In this document: in pieces, positions 9,288 through 19,712 of the stretch
How the letters are laid out: the number at the start of each line of letters is the position of its first letter
Position numbering within the stretch: the first letter of the stretch is position 1
Assembly (NCBI RefSeq): GCF_000142905.1
Contig: NW_013657679.1
Span: 188,657 to 252,656 of the forward strand
Length of the DNA stretch: 64,000 nt
Origin: Thecamonas trahens ATCC 50062
Taxonomy: Eukaryota; Apusozoa; Apusomonadida; Apusomonadidae
Reading direction: 5' to 3'
Notes under the pieces: generated by a model
What the model was told of the DNA's origin: nothing
Seen by the model: the letters and a program-made list of their open reading frames with translations, nothing else
Databases searched by the model: none
Translations under genes and position numbers: made by a program

Positions 9288-9983
9288 TCATGGCAGAACC
9301 GTCTTGAACCACTGCCCCGCCTGCCACCCTTCACGCGAGCGGGTGGGTGTCTGGGCGTCGTACAGGGACGGAGAAAACACAAATACAGGCAGGTTCTTCT
9401 CTATGGCAAAAAGCTTCAACATGTCGTCACAAGAGCAGCACGGCGTCTTCGAAATCCACATGGCCAGCACCGTCGGCTCCAACACTGCCTCGGCGAGAAT
9501 GACGAGCAGTTGCATCTCCGCATGCGGACGCTTCGATTTCCACTTTGCCCTGCGCGCCTTGTGCGACTTGCCCTTGAGCTCGGGAACCCCCTTCCAACCA
9601 GTGCAAGTTCTCAGACTTTGGAAGGACGACCTGAACCGCTTTGCCTCGGGGCCGTGGACGACGTTCGGCAAGAACAGGTGGCAAACACCATCCACAACGC
9701 GCAAGCAGTAGTTGGTTTCGCATGTGGGGGAACACGAACACGGTTTCGATCCCGAGAAGAACAGCACTTTGCTGACTTCGATATCGTCCTTCTTCATTGT
9801 GCCCTGGGCCAACTCCCCAATATCATAGTACATGGCAACTTTTTGCCGAAACACATTGCTGGACGTGGGGTCGAGGACGCTCAAGTCAACAGCATACACA
9901 TCTTTCTCCCCCCAGGTGACAGGGAACCCACTGTCGCCATGATCATCGCAATGTTCCCAGCCGAAAACACCGGTAGCCGCCAT
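9288..9983 (-). CDS. Small deaminase-fold protein (HAE...PCxxC)
   Basis: A 231-aa protein starting at ATG 9981-9983. It carries the zinc-site signature of the cytidine-deaminase superfamily: RPHAEMQLL (HAE about residues 154-156), then WISKTPCCSCDDML (cysteines about 182 and 185). The spacing and the ISKxPC motif resemble the OTT_1508-like class of predicted nucleic-acid deaminases found in fungi and bacterial effectors, but subclass is inference. A separate Cys-rich patch (KPCSCSPTCETNYC, about 80-93) might bind another zinc. A basic linker (KARRAKWKSKR) precedes the HAE motif and could contact nucleic acid. No signal peptide. It is divergent from the gene at 10175 with 191 bp between. An upstream in-frame ATG at 10142 would overlap that promoter. 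Confidence 0.6.
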   Translation of the reverse strand: MAATGVFGWEHCDDHGDSGFPVTWGEKDVYAVDLSVLDPTSSNVFRQKVAMYYDIGELAQGTMKKDDIEVSKVLFFSGSKPCSCSPTCETNYCLRVVDGVCHLFLPNVVHGPEAKRFRSSFQSLRTCTGWKGVPELKGKSHKARRAKWKSKRPHAEMQLLVILAEAVLEPTVLAMWISKTPCCSCDDMLKLFAIEKNLPVFVFSPSLYDAQTPTRSREGWQAGQWFKTVLP

Positions 9984-10174
9984 TCCAACGAGTGACGTGT
10001 GAGCACTGAGGTCTGAGAAGTCTGAGCACTGTGAGCAGGTCGAATGCCCAGGCACTGTTTGAGTCAATTTTGGGCTTGTTCGGACTCCAACAGCTCCAGC
10101 CGGAAACCCGAAGCCGTGCTTGTCCGACTCCGCCACTTTCATCCGCCCACACAGTCTTTGTCAGACACGTCTCA

Positions 10175-11449
10175 ATGTCGTCAATGCGAAGCGAGTTGGC
10201 GGATGCGTGGAACGAGTGGGTACAAGCGAACCACCCGGAAGACAACGCGTCGGACTGGGTTGCAACGGTGTCCGAACAGTTTTCCGAGTCGACGCTGAGC
10301 GCGGCGGAGGCGGAGCGGACCGACCCGGAAACGTGGGACTATGTTTGGAGGACTGTGTTTGCAAGCACGCCCGTTCTGGTGCCCAAGGTCGAGTTGCGGG
10401 TGCGTGACTTTCTCGACGGGCTGGTGGCGCGGCCGGCCTCCCGGTCGCTGCCGGAGCCGGACCAGGCGCTGTTTTCGATCGCCCACGGTGTGGTCAAGGT
10501 TAGCCACAGGGTCGTGCCGGCCGCTGCTGGTGCTGCTTTTGGGCGGCCGACCATTGCTTCGCTGCTGGACGAGCTCAGCAACACACCCGACGAAGTCCTC
10601 AACGACGTACTCGGCGTGTCGTTTGCGGGATGTGTGATCGGCGATGCCGATGTGTGTGCGTTTGCGAAGGGGGCGCTCGGGTCAAATGGCGGCGTGACGC
10701 TGTTCCCGGCGCTGGTCGAAGTGGACCTGCGCAACACGCGTGTGCATGGCTATGAGCTCGTCATCGGCGCACAGCTGAAGAGCATTGTGCTCGAGCTGCT
10801 GTGCAAGGGTATCCGCGTCGTGGTCGCTCTCACGCCCTTTGCGTCATCCGACTCGAAGATGTTCTTCACCGACACGACGGCACTGACCAACGACCTACTC
10901 GCCTTGCTCATTTTTGTGCCGCAGCAGTGGCTCAAGGCCGGGCACTGGAAGGCGCTGTTTCCCGACGACAATCAGTCTCGCATCGCCATTGTCGAACTTG
11001 CGCACCGCTCGTACTACCTCGATGTTGTGCCTGGGCCGGTCATTGGTCCCCCCGTCGCCTTCAACTGTCCTGCCTTTCCCATGGCCGCACGTGGGGACGG
11101 GCTCAAGTTTGTTGTTGCCTTTGTTGGCTGCAGCCCTGCTCTCCGCCCCGCGTTTAGCCGTGCGCACAGCGTCGAGTCGTGCGCGGTGCTCAGCGTTGAC
11201 TGCTCCATCTCAGTTGGACCTGCGTTCTACTCGACGACCGGCGCCACCGCCATCGTATTCTTTGAAGGTGTGACCAACCCGCTTGTGGCCGCGGCCACGC
11301 TGGCCTTCGCCATCACTCACTCGGAGCTTGTTTTCGGGACTGGGGAGGTCGCGTTTGCCTTTTACGACGTCCGCCGCGCACGCCGCGCGAGCGCTGCGTC
11401 GGACGAATCGGCTGACGGCGCCGCCTCGTCATCGTCCGCCTCAAACTGA
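10175..11449 (+). CDS. Hypothetical protein, 424 aa
   Basis: Starts at ATG 10175 (MSSMRSELADAWNEW); the frame is open further upstream but has no other ATG there. The protein is mixed alpha/beta, rich in Val/Ala/Leu, with hydrophobic strands such as GIRVVVALTPFA and GLKFVVAFVGCS, and a Ser/Ala-rich tail. No signal peptide or clear membrane helix and no motif I recognise. Its codon use matches its neighbours, so I consider it a real gene. It shares a 191-bp promoter region with the deaminase-like gene. Short GAG/CTGAG repeats lie in that spacer. Confidence 0.65.
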   Translation: MSSMRSELADAWNEWVQANHPEDNASDWVATVSEQFSESTLSAAEAERTDPETWDYVWRTVFASTPVLVPKVELRVRDFLDGLVARPASRSLPEPDQALFSIAHGVVKVSHRVVPAAAGAAFGRPTIASLLDELSNTPDEVLNDVLGVSFAGCVIGDADVCAFAKGALGSNGGVTLFPALVEVDLRNTRVHGYELVIGAQLKSIVLELLCKGIRVVVALTPFASSDSKMFFTDTTALTNDLLALLIFVPQQWLKAGHWKALFPDDNQSRIAIVELAHRSYYLDVVPGPVIGPPVAFNCPAFPMAARGDGLKFVVAFVGCSPALRPAFSRAHSVESCAVLSVDCSISVGPAFYSTTGATAIVFFEGVTNPLVAAATLAFAITHSELVFGTGEVAFAFYDVRRARRASAASDESADGAASSSSASN

Positions 11450-11653
11450 TCTGATCAACAACACGCGCCCTGCATTCACTGCATCCGAGTGTGTCGGAGA
11501 GTTGGTCGAGGCCGGCGTACAGTTGGTGGAGACCCGCAGCAGTCCTGCTTGTCAGTATTGAGGGCCTTGCCGGTGTCTGACAGCGGGCCGCGGTCTTTGG
11601 TTCTGTCTCTTGGAACACCGGTCCACTAGCCGACCCAAAAAGCTCTGTCGCCT

Positions 11654-12091
11654 TTACTCTCTCGTCGCAAACACGATGACGTCCCCATCGTCCGTCCGTG
11701 CGTAAGCGGCCCCGTCTTCCTCGCCGAATATTGCGTCGGCTCGCACTTCGGACGCGAGCCCCCAGCCGAGGACGCGCTCGCCCCACACGCCGGCGCGCGC
11801 CGCCACCACGCCCGCGGCGATCGGAAAGTGGGCGCGGAACGCCGCGTCGTCTCCCGCCACAGCACCCAGCTCATCGGTCGTGCACATGGGCTCGTAGCAG
11901 TCGGGGGTGGGCGACCAGAAGCCGGTGAACGACGGGAGCGACGCCCACACGATCTCGTCGGCAGCCAGCCACAGGCCCAGCGCCCGAGCTGCTTCGGAGT
12001 TTGGGCTCGGACTCGTTCCCACGGGCAGCGGCGCCGCAATGCCCAGGGCGGTCTCGGCCTCGGCGCGCTCAGTCTGAAGTCGGGCAAGCAT
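11654..12091 (-). CDS. Hypothetical protein, 145 aa
   Basis: Begins at ATG 12089-12091 (MLARLQTERAEAETAL). The sequence is compact and globular-looking, with LWLAADEIVWASLPSF and GVWGERVLGWGLASEV segments; Trp, Phe and acidic residues are evenly spread, consistent with a small cytosolic domain. No family is recognised. An N-terminal extension to 12196 is possible but is Arg/Gly-rich and unlike the rest. Candidate coding exons of a divergent gene follow to the right. Confidence 0.55.
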   Translation of the reverse strand: MLARLQTERAEAETALGIAAPLPVGTSPSPNSEAARALGLWLAADEIVWASLPSFTGFWSPTPDCYEPMCTTDELGAVAGDDAAFRAHFPIAAGVVAARAGVWGERVLGWGLASEVRADAIFGEEDGAAYARTDDGDVIVFATRE

Positions 12092-12167
12092 GGTGTGAGA
12101 ACACGGCCTCCATCCTCCCCTTACTCTCGTCCTTCCGAGGCGCTCGGGACGGCCCCCGGTCTGGTGA

Positions 12168-12622
12168 CGGCCAGCTCGACCGACATACCGCCCCATCCAC
12201 CGCCAAAGTGAATTCGCTCAGGCGTCCCAAGTTGGGTGGAGGCGGGAGTGTGAGGGGCGGCGACTGAGGGCCGCGGTTGCGGCTGCGGGTGTCGAAGGGC
12301 ACGGCGAGGTTGTGCGTGTGGTGCTGACCAAGCTGGTGGAGTTGGACTTGGATGCGGACGAGTTGCGCGAAGTGGTTCAGGAGCTGATGGACTACGAGCA
12401 CGGTTGGTCGCCGGAGAGCTCGGTGCTTTCTTCCTCCAAGCCCACGCTCTGCTGCTCACAGCGTCGTTTGTGAAGCGCGGTGTGTCGTGGGTGCGGGTGA
12501 GGAGGGTGGTGGTGGCGTGGTGGTCGTACATCTCTGCGCGCATGTCGTTGTGGCTGTGGGCGGGAGTGGGAGCAGGAGTGGCCGTGTTGGTGTGCTGGGT
12601 TGCGAGGCTCCTGGTAGTCTGA
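12168..12622 (+). CDS. Probable tail-anchored small protein, 5' end unresolved
   Basis: Coding-like sequence in two blocks. The first contains VVRVVLTKLVELDLDADEL and ends near EVVQELMDYEH (to 12402). The second contains SFVKRGVSWVRVRR and ends with a hydrophobic segment (WLWAGVGAGVAVLVCWVARL) just before the stop at 12620-12622. An intron at 12403-12461 (59 bp, GT...CACAG) joins them in frame, although the GTTGGT donor is weak. No start ATG occurs in the first frame after the in-frame TGA at 12165, so a 5' exon is missing from the model. A membrane anchor at the extreme C-terminus is the one firm property. Function unknown. Confidence 0.4.
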
Positions 12623-12724
12623 CGCGGATGGGGTGGCGAGGAGGGGAGCGAAAGCTACGAGGACGTACCAACGTCTGAAGCTTTGATGAGAGTTTGATGA
12701 TGAAGAGAAGGACGACGAGCGGTG

Positions 12725-14392
12725 CTACGAGGAGGCGCCGAAGATGCCGTCCGAGATGCCGGTGACATGGCAAAAGGTGGCGCGCGCGTCGTGGAGGTCC
12801 GGGAGGTCGAGGGCGAGGGCGGCGGGCGACGCGGGTGTGGCTCCGGTGTAGTGGCAGAAGACGTCGACGGTCCGCGAACGCGCACCCTTGCCCGTGATGC
12901 CCAGCTTGAGCTTGGCCGAGGGGACACGGCCGGGGCCGACCCACTCGCTCCCGCCGGCCAGGACGTCGAGGATAGCCCGGGCCCCGCTGTCGAGCCCGGA
13001 GATGCGGGCCTCGTCGGCGTGGTTGGTCTCCCACTCGTCGGCGGCGGTGAGGACGAGGAGGTCGGCCGACGTGTGGAGGTGGGGCGGGATCATCGACGCC
13101 ACCGTGAACATCGCGGCGGGGGCGAGGACGACGATGCGCCACACGTGCGACGGCGCTCCGGTGAGCGCCTTGATCCGTGCCTGCGGCGAGGCAGCGGCGA
13201 GGGCGGGGGGAAGACGTGGACGAGCGACGACGCTCCCGGTGCATCCACGCCAGCTCCGACAAAGCACGGGCCAAAGACGGCGGAAAAGTAGACGACGAGG
13301 GAGGCGCAGAGGGCGTCGGCCTCGTCCGGCCCAGCCACGAGCACGGTCGGCGCGCCCGCAAAGGCGTCGGCCAGGTTGGCAACCTTGGCTGCGACGGCGG
13401 CGGCAAAGAGGGGAGCAGCAATGGGGAGGCGCTCTGCGGCGACGTCGTTGAGCGGCGGGACGAGGCGGAAGACGTCCGACGGGGACTGGTCCAAACGTAA
13501 ACCCGCCGGGGTAGTGGCGCCGCAGGTGCGGGTTGGTCAGCCACTCGGTCAGAACAGACGGCAGGTCCTTCGACCTCTTCTTCTTCTGCCACAGCAGCGG
13601 GGCGAGGTCGTCGTACTTTTCGCGGATGGTGTTCTCCAGAGTCTCGGCCGTGTGAATGTCCGTCACCGCCTCGCCGACCCCGGTCACCAGATCGCCGACG
13701 CACACGTAGACCGTGGCCTTGCCCGACCCGCACGACACCACGCGCGAGTTGAGCGTCTCGGCGGCGACGACAGGAAAGTTGACGGTGGGGTCCACAAAGG
13801 CGTGCGTCAGCCGCGCACAGACGGGGTCCCGGTCCAGGAGGCGGGCAAAGAGCTCGTCCCGCTGCTCGGCCGGCCACGCCCGGAGCTCGGCAGCCATCCC
13901 GTCCATGGTCGCGGAGCCCTTGCGGGGGAGGAAGATGCCGCGAAGGAGCCACTCCATGGTCATCGGGGCCGGTTCTGCCTCCCGCCCGCGCACAAGCCGC
14001 CGCAGGATCGCCTCGCCGCTGGCAGCCGCAACCCACGCCTGGGCAGCTGCAGCGAGCGGCTCGAGGCACGCCGGCAGGTCCGTCACAAACGCAATAAACG
14101 GCGAGACGAGGTGGTCGTTCAGCGCGACTGGGCCCTCAACAGTCCGTCCGGCCAGGTAGTGGCGGGACAGCAGCTCCCTGATCACAGCAAATGCCCGCTC
14201 GCCATCCTCCTCATCGAGCGTGAGCTCCAGCTCGCCGTCCGGAAGCCAGTCGCCCACGACCCGAACGATCTGCCCCTGTCCCGCCCCGGTCGTCTTGGCC
14301 TTCTTCGGCGCACGGCCATCATCGTCCACCGTGTCGTCGCGCCCCCGCTTGGGACGGTTGGTCTCGTCACTCACTTCTGTGGAAGCAGACAT
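12725..14392 (-). CDS. Hypothetical protein with two compensating frame breaks
   Basis: Starts at ATG 14390-14392 with a basic, nuclear-signal-like N-terminus (KRGRDD, APKKAKT). About 555 codons. The main frame is coherent from 14392 to about 13500 and again from about 13210 to the stop. Between these it is Arg/Pro-rich nonsense, while another frame gives sensible protein (DQSPSDVFRLVPPLNDVAAE; ADAFAGAPTVLVAGPDEADA). Two opposite single-base errors, one near 13500 and one in the G-run at about 13206-13211, would restore one continuous protein. The region is mostly helical, with a sensor-like core (MFTVASMIPPHLH). No family recognised. The upstream sequence runs into the assembly gap. Confidence 0.6.
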   Translation of the reverse strand: MSASTEVSDETNRPKRGRDDTVDDDGRAPKKAKTTGAGQGQIVRVVGDWLPDGELELTLDEEDGERAFAVIRELLSRHYLAGRTVEGPVALNDHLVSPFIAFVTDLPACLEPLAAAAQAWVAAASGEAILRRLVRGREAEPAPMTMEWLLRGIFLPRKGSATMDGMAAELRAWPAEQRDELFARLLDRDPVCARLTHAFVDPTVNFPVVAAETLNSRVVSCGSGKATVYVCVGDLVTGVGEAVTDIHTAETLENTIREKYDDLAPLLWQKKKRSKDLPSVLTEWLTNPHLRRHYPGGFTFGPVPVGRLPPRPAAQRRRRRAPPHCCSPLCRRRRSQGCQPGRRLCGRADRARGWAGRGRRPLRLPRRLLFRRLWPVLCRSWRGCTGSVVARPRLPPALAAASPQARIKALTGAPSHVWRIVVLAPAAMFTVASMIPPHLHTSADLLVLTAADEWETNHADEARISGLDSGARAILDVLAGGSEWVGPGRVPSAKLKLGITGKGARSRTVDVFCHYTGATPASPAALALDLPDLHDARATFCHVTGISDGIFGASS

Positions 14393-14525
14393 GATGATCT
14401 GTGGAGAAACGAGCCCAACACTTCCCCTTACATGCTCCTTCATCAGCATGGTACCACACACAACCATGCCAACAAACAATCCGAGAGGAAGCAGAATGCC
14501 CAAAAAAAAGCGGGTACCCCCCCCC

Positions 14526-14625
14526 NNNNNNNNNNNNNNNNNNNNNNNNNNNNNNNNNNNNNNNNNNNNNNNNNNNNNNNNNNNNNNNNNNNNNNNNNNN
14601 NNNNNNNNNNNNNNNNNNNNNNNNN
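14526..14625. other. Assembly gap of 100 N
   Basis: Exactly 100 undetermined bases, the conventional length for a gap of unknown size, flanked on the left by a C-run. Open frames that cross it are not evidence of a gene. Confidence 0.98.
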
Positions 14626-14696
14626 AGCAGCCAAAACAAGGATCCCCCGACCCCCCACCCCCCTCCCCCCCTCCCACCCCGTGCTCTGGCAAATGC

Positions 14697-15116
14697 TCAC
14701 ATGACCAAGGACTGAGCTGAGCTTCCGGCAGTGCTCTGATGGCACGGTAAAACAAACAAGACGACGACGAGGCCGACAGCAACAGTCACGACCATGGGCT
14801 CGGAGTCGGTGTCCTGGATGCCCGCGATGGTACCACCGGACGGGCCGACGACGTGGAGCAGTACAGTATTCCCCAACTTGGCACCGGCAGGCGTGAGGCA
14901 GGCGCCTTGCCGGTTCTTGCGTACCCGGAGACCACTTACACTGGACAGGAACGACTTCCAGCCATATCGAGCAGCACAAACGTACAGGGGAGAGGAAGCA
15001 GCGCCCGTGTGCCACTCCTACTTCCACACACCGTCAATGGGAAGCGATGTCGTCACAGAGTTGGCAACGGCTGCCGACACGCCAACGCCCGCAGCGCCTA
15101 CCACGGTGACCACCGT
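14697..15116 (-). pseudogene. Interrupted minus-strand frame with a C-terminal membrane segment
   Basis: The minus strand reads as plausible protein from 15116 to the TGA at 14697-14699, but it is broken by a TAG at 15018-15020. The part before the TAG includes VVTVVGAAGVGVSAAVANS. The part after includes LYVCAARYGWKSFLSSVSG, then GNTVLLHVVGPSGGTIAG, and ends with a hydrophobic segment (MVVTVAVGLVVVLFVL) followed by a short tail. A further coding-like stretch in another minus frame lies at about 15120-15230 (AELASIVSVFANRVPLNG). It may be a spliced gene, a pseudogene, or an intact gene damaged by assembly errors near the gap. The product would be a single-pass surface-type membrane protein. 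Confidence 0.35.
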
Positions 15117-15411
15117 TCAGCGGAACTCTGTTGGCAAAGACGGAGACGATGGACGCGAGCTCGGCCGGGGGGAATAGACCGCGACGTCGAGTTGGCGTGG
15201 CGTTGTCCGTGGAGCCTCCCACGGGCTCGACCACATATGACAGAGAGTGGGTTCTGGACGAGCACGGCAATCGGGTCGAGTGCGCCCGTGCGCGAGTCGG
15301 CCCGGGGGGGGGGGGTGGGGGGCATTTTGGCAGACAATGATGCTGCTTGTTGGCCTTGGCCGGTTCGTGACACGGTTGGCCAAACACCTCGCTGGTCGTC
15401 GCTGCTGAGGT

Positions 15412-18400
15412 ATGGGGAGCAAGAACTCGCGGCTCCTTCCGCATGACGAAGCTCTTTCACGGTGTACGTAGGCAAGGGTGGGGGGGGTGGAGTGGGTCGC
15501 GGGGTAGGGGGGTGGCGGGGGAGGGGGGGGAGGAGGGAGGGGGGGTGGCGACAGGCGGGAGAAATGGAACACGTCGGTGGGGGGAGAGGGGGGGGACGGA
15601 GAGTGCAACTTACACAGAGGAGCGGCAACAGTCTCAGCAGAGGACCTAGAGCGGCTGACGGGGGCGTTTTCGCGGGCAGGACCGCGCGGGACCAAGAACA
15701 CACTCTCCAAGGCTGTGTTTCTCCGGTCTGTGCTGGCAGACGCGTTGCCAGGGACGCTGGGCGATGCGCTGTTCTACGTTTTTGCGACGGACAAGCACCA
15801 CTCGGTGCTGTCGTACAAGGACTTTGTGGTGGCGATGGCGATTATGTTCCGGTCGTCGCCAAAGGAAAAGGCCAACCTGCTCTTCCGGGCGCTTGACATC
15901 GACGGCAAGGGCTTTGTGCTCCCTGTAGAGCTCAAGGCGCTGCTCTCCGTGACCGACGGCGAGGTGGTGGCCGACGACGTGGTGTCGCGGATTCGGACGA
16001 ACAACATCGAGTACGAGGGCGAGACGGTGGCAGGAATCGACGGGCCAGGCTTTCTGGCATGGCTCAACGCGGACCGGTCGTCCAACTCGCTTGCGGCGTG
16101 GGTGCATACGGTGCAAGGCGCGGTGACGCCGTTTGCGCTCGAGCCTGCGGGCGCAGAGCAGCACGTGACACTGGCGCTCACGCTGGCGTCGATTACGTAC
16201 TTTAGCGTGGCCGAGGTCAAGTCGCTGGAAAAGGCGTTCTACACCATGAAGCATCCGGGCAACGCCAATGCGCTCGAGGCCAAGACCTTTGGGGCGCTCC
16301 TCGCGCCACCGCTCACGAGCCAGGTGGCGATGCGGATCTTTGAGCGGTTCGACGACAACGGCGACGAGCTGGTCGACTTTCGCGAGCTGGTCTGTGGGCT
16401 CTCGCCGGTCTGCCGCGGACCGCGGCGGGCGCAGCTGCGGTTCTGCTTTGACCTCTACGACAGCGACGGGAGCGGGCGGCTCTCGGCGGTGCAGCTGGCG
16501 ACGATGGTGAACGAGATGGCTGTGGCGGGCAAGACGCCAGCAAAGAGCGCGAGCGTGGGTGAAAACGCAAGCTCGTCGAGCTCGTCGAGCTCGTCAAGCT
16601 CGAGTAGCGACGACGGCGCCGCGGATGCAGGCAATGGGGTCGACTTTGAAGGGTTTGTGGCGCGCGGCGGGGTGCCTGGCCTTGACGAGTTTGTGCACAC
16701 GCTGCGGCGAATTGCGCACGTATCGCTCGGGCTCAAGCCAGAGCATCTGGAGGACGAGGCCGCGTTCATCGACGCGGCGCTGAAGGAGGGCAAGGAAGCG
16801 TCGCGCAAGCGCGGCGTGGACGTGTTCCTCCTGCCGGCCGAGTGGTGGCGCGGGTGGCGGGCGAGCGTCGGGTTCCGCGGCGAGGCTGCGAACCGGCGAG
16901 CGATGCCTCCGTTTGACAACACGCCGCTCATTTCGAGCAAGTCGGGCTACCGGCGCGAGCTGCGGCACGAGCTGGTGCAGAACGAGGACTTTGTGGTTGT
17001 GCCGCAGAACGTGTACGCTGCGCTTGGGGCATGGTATCCTGGCTCTGGCCCGCAGCTCCCGCGGCCGCAGGTGATGGGCTCAGACCAGGTGCTCCGCGTG
17101 GAACTCTATCCGCTTGCGCTGCGTGTGATCAAGGCATGGCCCAAGAGCGGCGGCAAGAAGAAGGGCGAGGCTGGGATCCTTGTCTCGTGCCCGGCGTCGG
17201 AGAGCGTGGCATGGCTGACCAAAAAGGTATGCGCGGCGCGCGGGAGCCGGCTCGGCCCGCTCTCGCCGTCGCGGGTTCGGCTGTGGAACTGCGACTCGAT
17301 TAAGAGCCCCAAGCTGCTGACGAACAAGAGCGCAAGCCTAGGCGAGGTCGGGCTCAAGCACGACTCTGTGGTGATGATGGAGGTGCAGACGGAGACCGGC
17401 GAGTGGCCGGAGGAGGCACACCTTGTGGCGCTGCTGGAGACGCGTCCGCGGGCGGAGAGCGAGGGTGCGGCAGGCGGAGCCGGGGCCGGCGGAGACGAGG
17501 GCGAGTCCGGAGCGAGTAGCGGGCCGGTGGAGCCAGTGGTCCCGCCGGGGCTGGTCGGGCTCAACAACCTTGGCAACACATGCTTTATGAACTCTGCGCT
17601 GCAGTGCTTGGCGCACACCGGTCCGCTTACGGAGTTTGTCCTCAAGGACTACTACCTGTCCGAGATCAACACCACGAACCCGCTCGGGTACAAGGGCCTC
17701 ATTGCCAAGCGGTACGGGGAGGTGGTCAAAATGCTCTGGTCTGGCGCCGTGGCCGCCTTTCCACCGCACAAGTTCCGAACGACGATCGGCAAGTTCAACC
17801 CTGCTTTTGCGACGTTTCAGCAGCAGGACTCGCAGGAGTTTCTGGCGTACCTCCTCGATGGACTGCATGAGGATATGAACCGGATTATGGACAAGCCGTA
17901 CACCGAGCTGCCGGACTCTGACGGTCGGCCGGACGCGGAAGTTGCGGGCGAGTCGTGGGAGAACTATCAGCTCCGCAACGACTCGATCATTGTGGATCTC
18001 TTTGCTGGGCTCACCAAGTCGCGACTCGAGTGCCCGGTGTGCCAGTTTGAGTCTGTGCGGTTCGACCCGTACCTCTCGCTCTCACTCCCGCTTCCTGTGG
18101 ACGACTTTACGTACGTGCCGATCATTGTGATTTGGCGCGACGGGACGCGGATTCCGACACGTTTCGACGTGCGGATGGATCCAGAAGCGCGAGTGGGCGC
18201 GCTCAAGCGCAAGCTGGCGCGAATGGCCCGGCTTCCGATCGAAGGCCTCGTGCTGGCGGTGGTCTCGGGCTCGGTGGTGATGGAGTTTGTGCGCGACGAC
18301 GCGCCGCTCTCGCGGGTCGGGCTGTCAGTGTATGGGTTTGAGATTCTTGCGCCCGAGGGGGCGCTGCCACCGGCCGAGAGTGATGATGAGGCGGAGCCAG

Positions 18401-19712
18401 CGTCCGAGTCGGAGTCGGCCCCGGCAGAGGCGGCCCCAACGGCAGAGGTGGAGCCGGAATCGGGATCCGCGTCGGAATCCGCGTCGGAATCCGCGTCGAC
18501 GAGCACATCTGCATCTGGATCCGACGCCAAGGGCAAGGGAGCAGCCGAGACGATACCCGAGACGACACCCGAGACTGCGGTCGAGGCTGTGGTAAGTCCA
18601 ACACCGCGGTCGGCGCTGGACATCGGCTCGGTGTTTGTCATCCACCGCAAGCTTCTCAAGCAAGAGGTGTACTTTGTCAATCCGTACAAAGTGCACGTGT
18701 TCGGGCGGCCGATTCTGATCACGTACGACCCAAGCGCGCCGATGAGCGCAAGCGAGTTCTACGCCGAGATCTGGCGGCAGAGCAAGCGGTTCTTCCAGCT
18801 CGAGGAGCCGCCGCGGCTTGACAAGCTTGTGCGTGGGCGCGGAAGGGAGAACCAGAACGGAACGAGCTCATCAGGCTCGGACTCCGAGTCGGGCTCGGGA
18901 TCGGAGACTAGCTCGGACTCGCCGCGGTTCCCGTTTGTCCTCCGAAAGGTCAACAAGTACGGAACACAGTGCGCGGTGTGCCCGTGGTATGCGTTCTGTC
19001 TCGGGTGCCCGATTGCAGACGACGAGTCTGTGCTCGATGCCGGCCCAGGAAGCGTGGCGATCGACTGGGATCTCGGCGTGGTGGCGATGTACTACTCGTG
19101 GCGAGCGGAGCGTGCAGGTGAGGACGACGCGTCTGTGGCGCGGGCGCGCGAGGAGGAGGAAAAGCCAGTCTCGCTCGATGACTGCTTTGGATGGTTCACC
19201 AAAGCGGAGCAAATGGACGAGGAGGACGCATGGTACTGCAAGGACTGCGGTGAGCTGCAGCGGGCGCACAAGAAGATGGATTTGTGGACGACACCGACCG
19301 TACTCATTGTACACCTCAAGCGGTTCCAGCTCCATCGCGGGCGTTGGTCAAGTCGCGCAAGATCGTCGACTTTCCGGTCACCGGCTTCCAGCCGGGGCAG
19401 TATATTGTCAACGACGAGGTCGAAGCGCCGATTTACGATCTATACGCGGTGACAAACCACTACGGCTCGCTCGGCGGCGGGCACTATGTGGCAATGGCAA
19501 CCGGAGCTGATGGGCAGTGGTACTGCTTCAACGATTCGTCGTGCGACAAGGTAAGCGGCGACGACGAGCTCAAAAGCTCGGCGGCGTACGTCCTCTTCTA
19601 CAAGCTTCGCGGCGCAGCCGGATTTGAGATCGACGAGTCGATTGAGCGTGTAGCGGTCGAAGTGCCGTCAGACGACGAAGACGGGGAGGGTGGAAAGTGT
19701 GTGCTGCTGTAG
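15412..19712 (+). CDS. USP32: USP32-type ubiquitin-specific protease with EF hands and CaaX end
   Basis: About 1381 aa in two exons (15412-15461; 15618-19712). Exon 1 encodes [17 protein letters not shown], matching the start of animal USP32; the intron begins GTGTAC and ends ACACAG. Order: N-terminal region, EF-hand domain (canonical loop [12 protein letters not shown], a second DSDGSGRLS), Ser-rich linker, DUSP-like part ([11 protein letters not shown]...), ubiquitin-like region, then the USP catalytic core with Cys box [18 protein letters not shown] (Cys about 672), an insert with acidic low-complexity runs and zinc CxxC pairs, and His box [11 protein letters not shown]. The protein ends GGKCVLL, a CaaX box expected to be geranylgeranylated. 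One base is missing near 19347 (RGRW then KSRKIVDFP lies in another frame); a sequencing error is likely since both sides match the family. Role: membrane-bound deubiquitinase. Confidence 0.9.

Noticed and set aside
9285-9995. Plus-strand frame over the deaminase-like gene
   Set aside because: Antisense of a frame with intact HAE and PCxxC motifs; begins without a good leader.
13376-14704. 442-codon plus frame crossing the N gap
   Set aside because: Runs through undetermined bases and is antisense to a better-supported minus-strand gene.
15149-15340. Short plus-strand frame (MDASSAGGNRPRRR...) before USP32
   Set aside because: Composition is plausible but it overlaps coding-like minus-strand sequence, ends in a poly-G artefact and has no continuation; left undecided, not listed as a gene.
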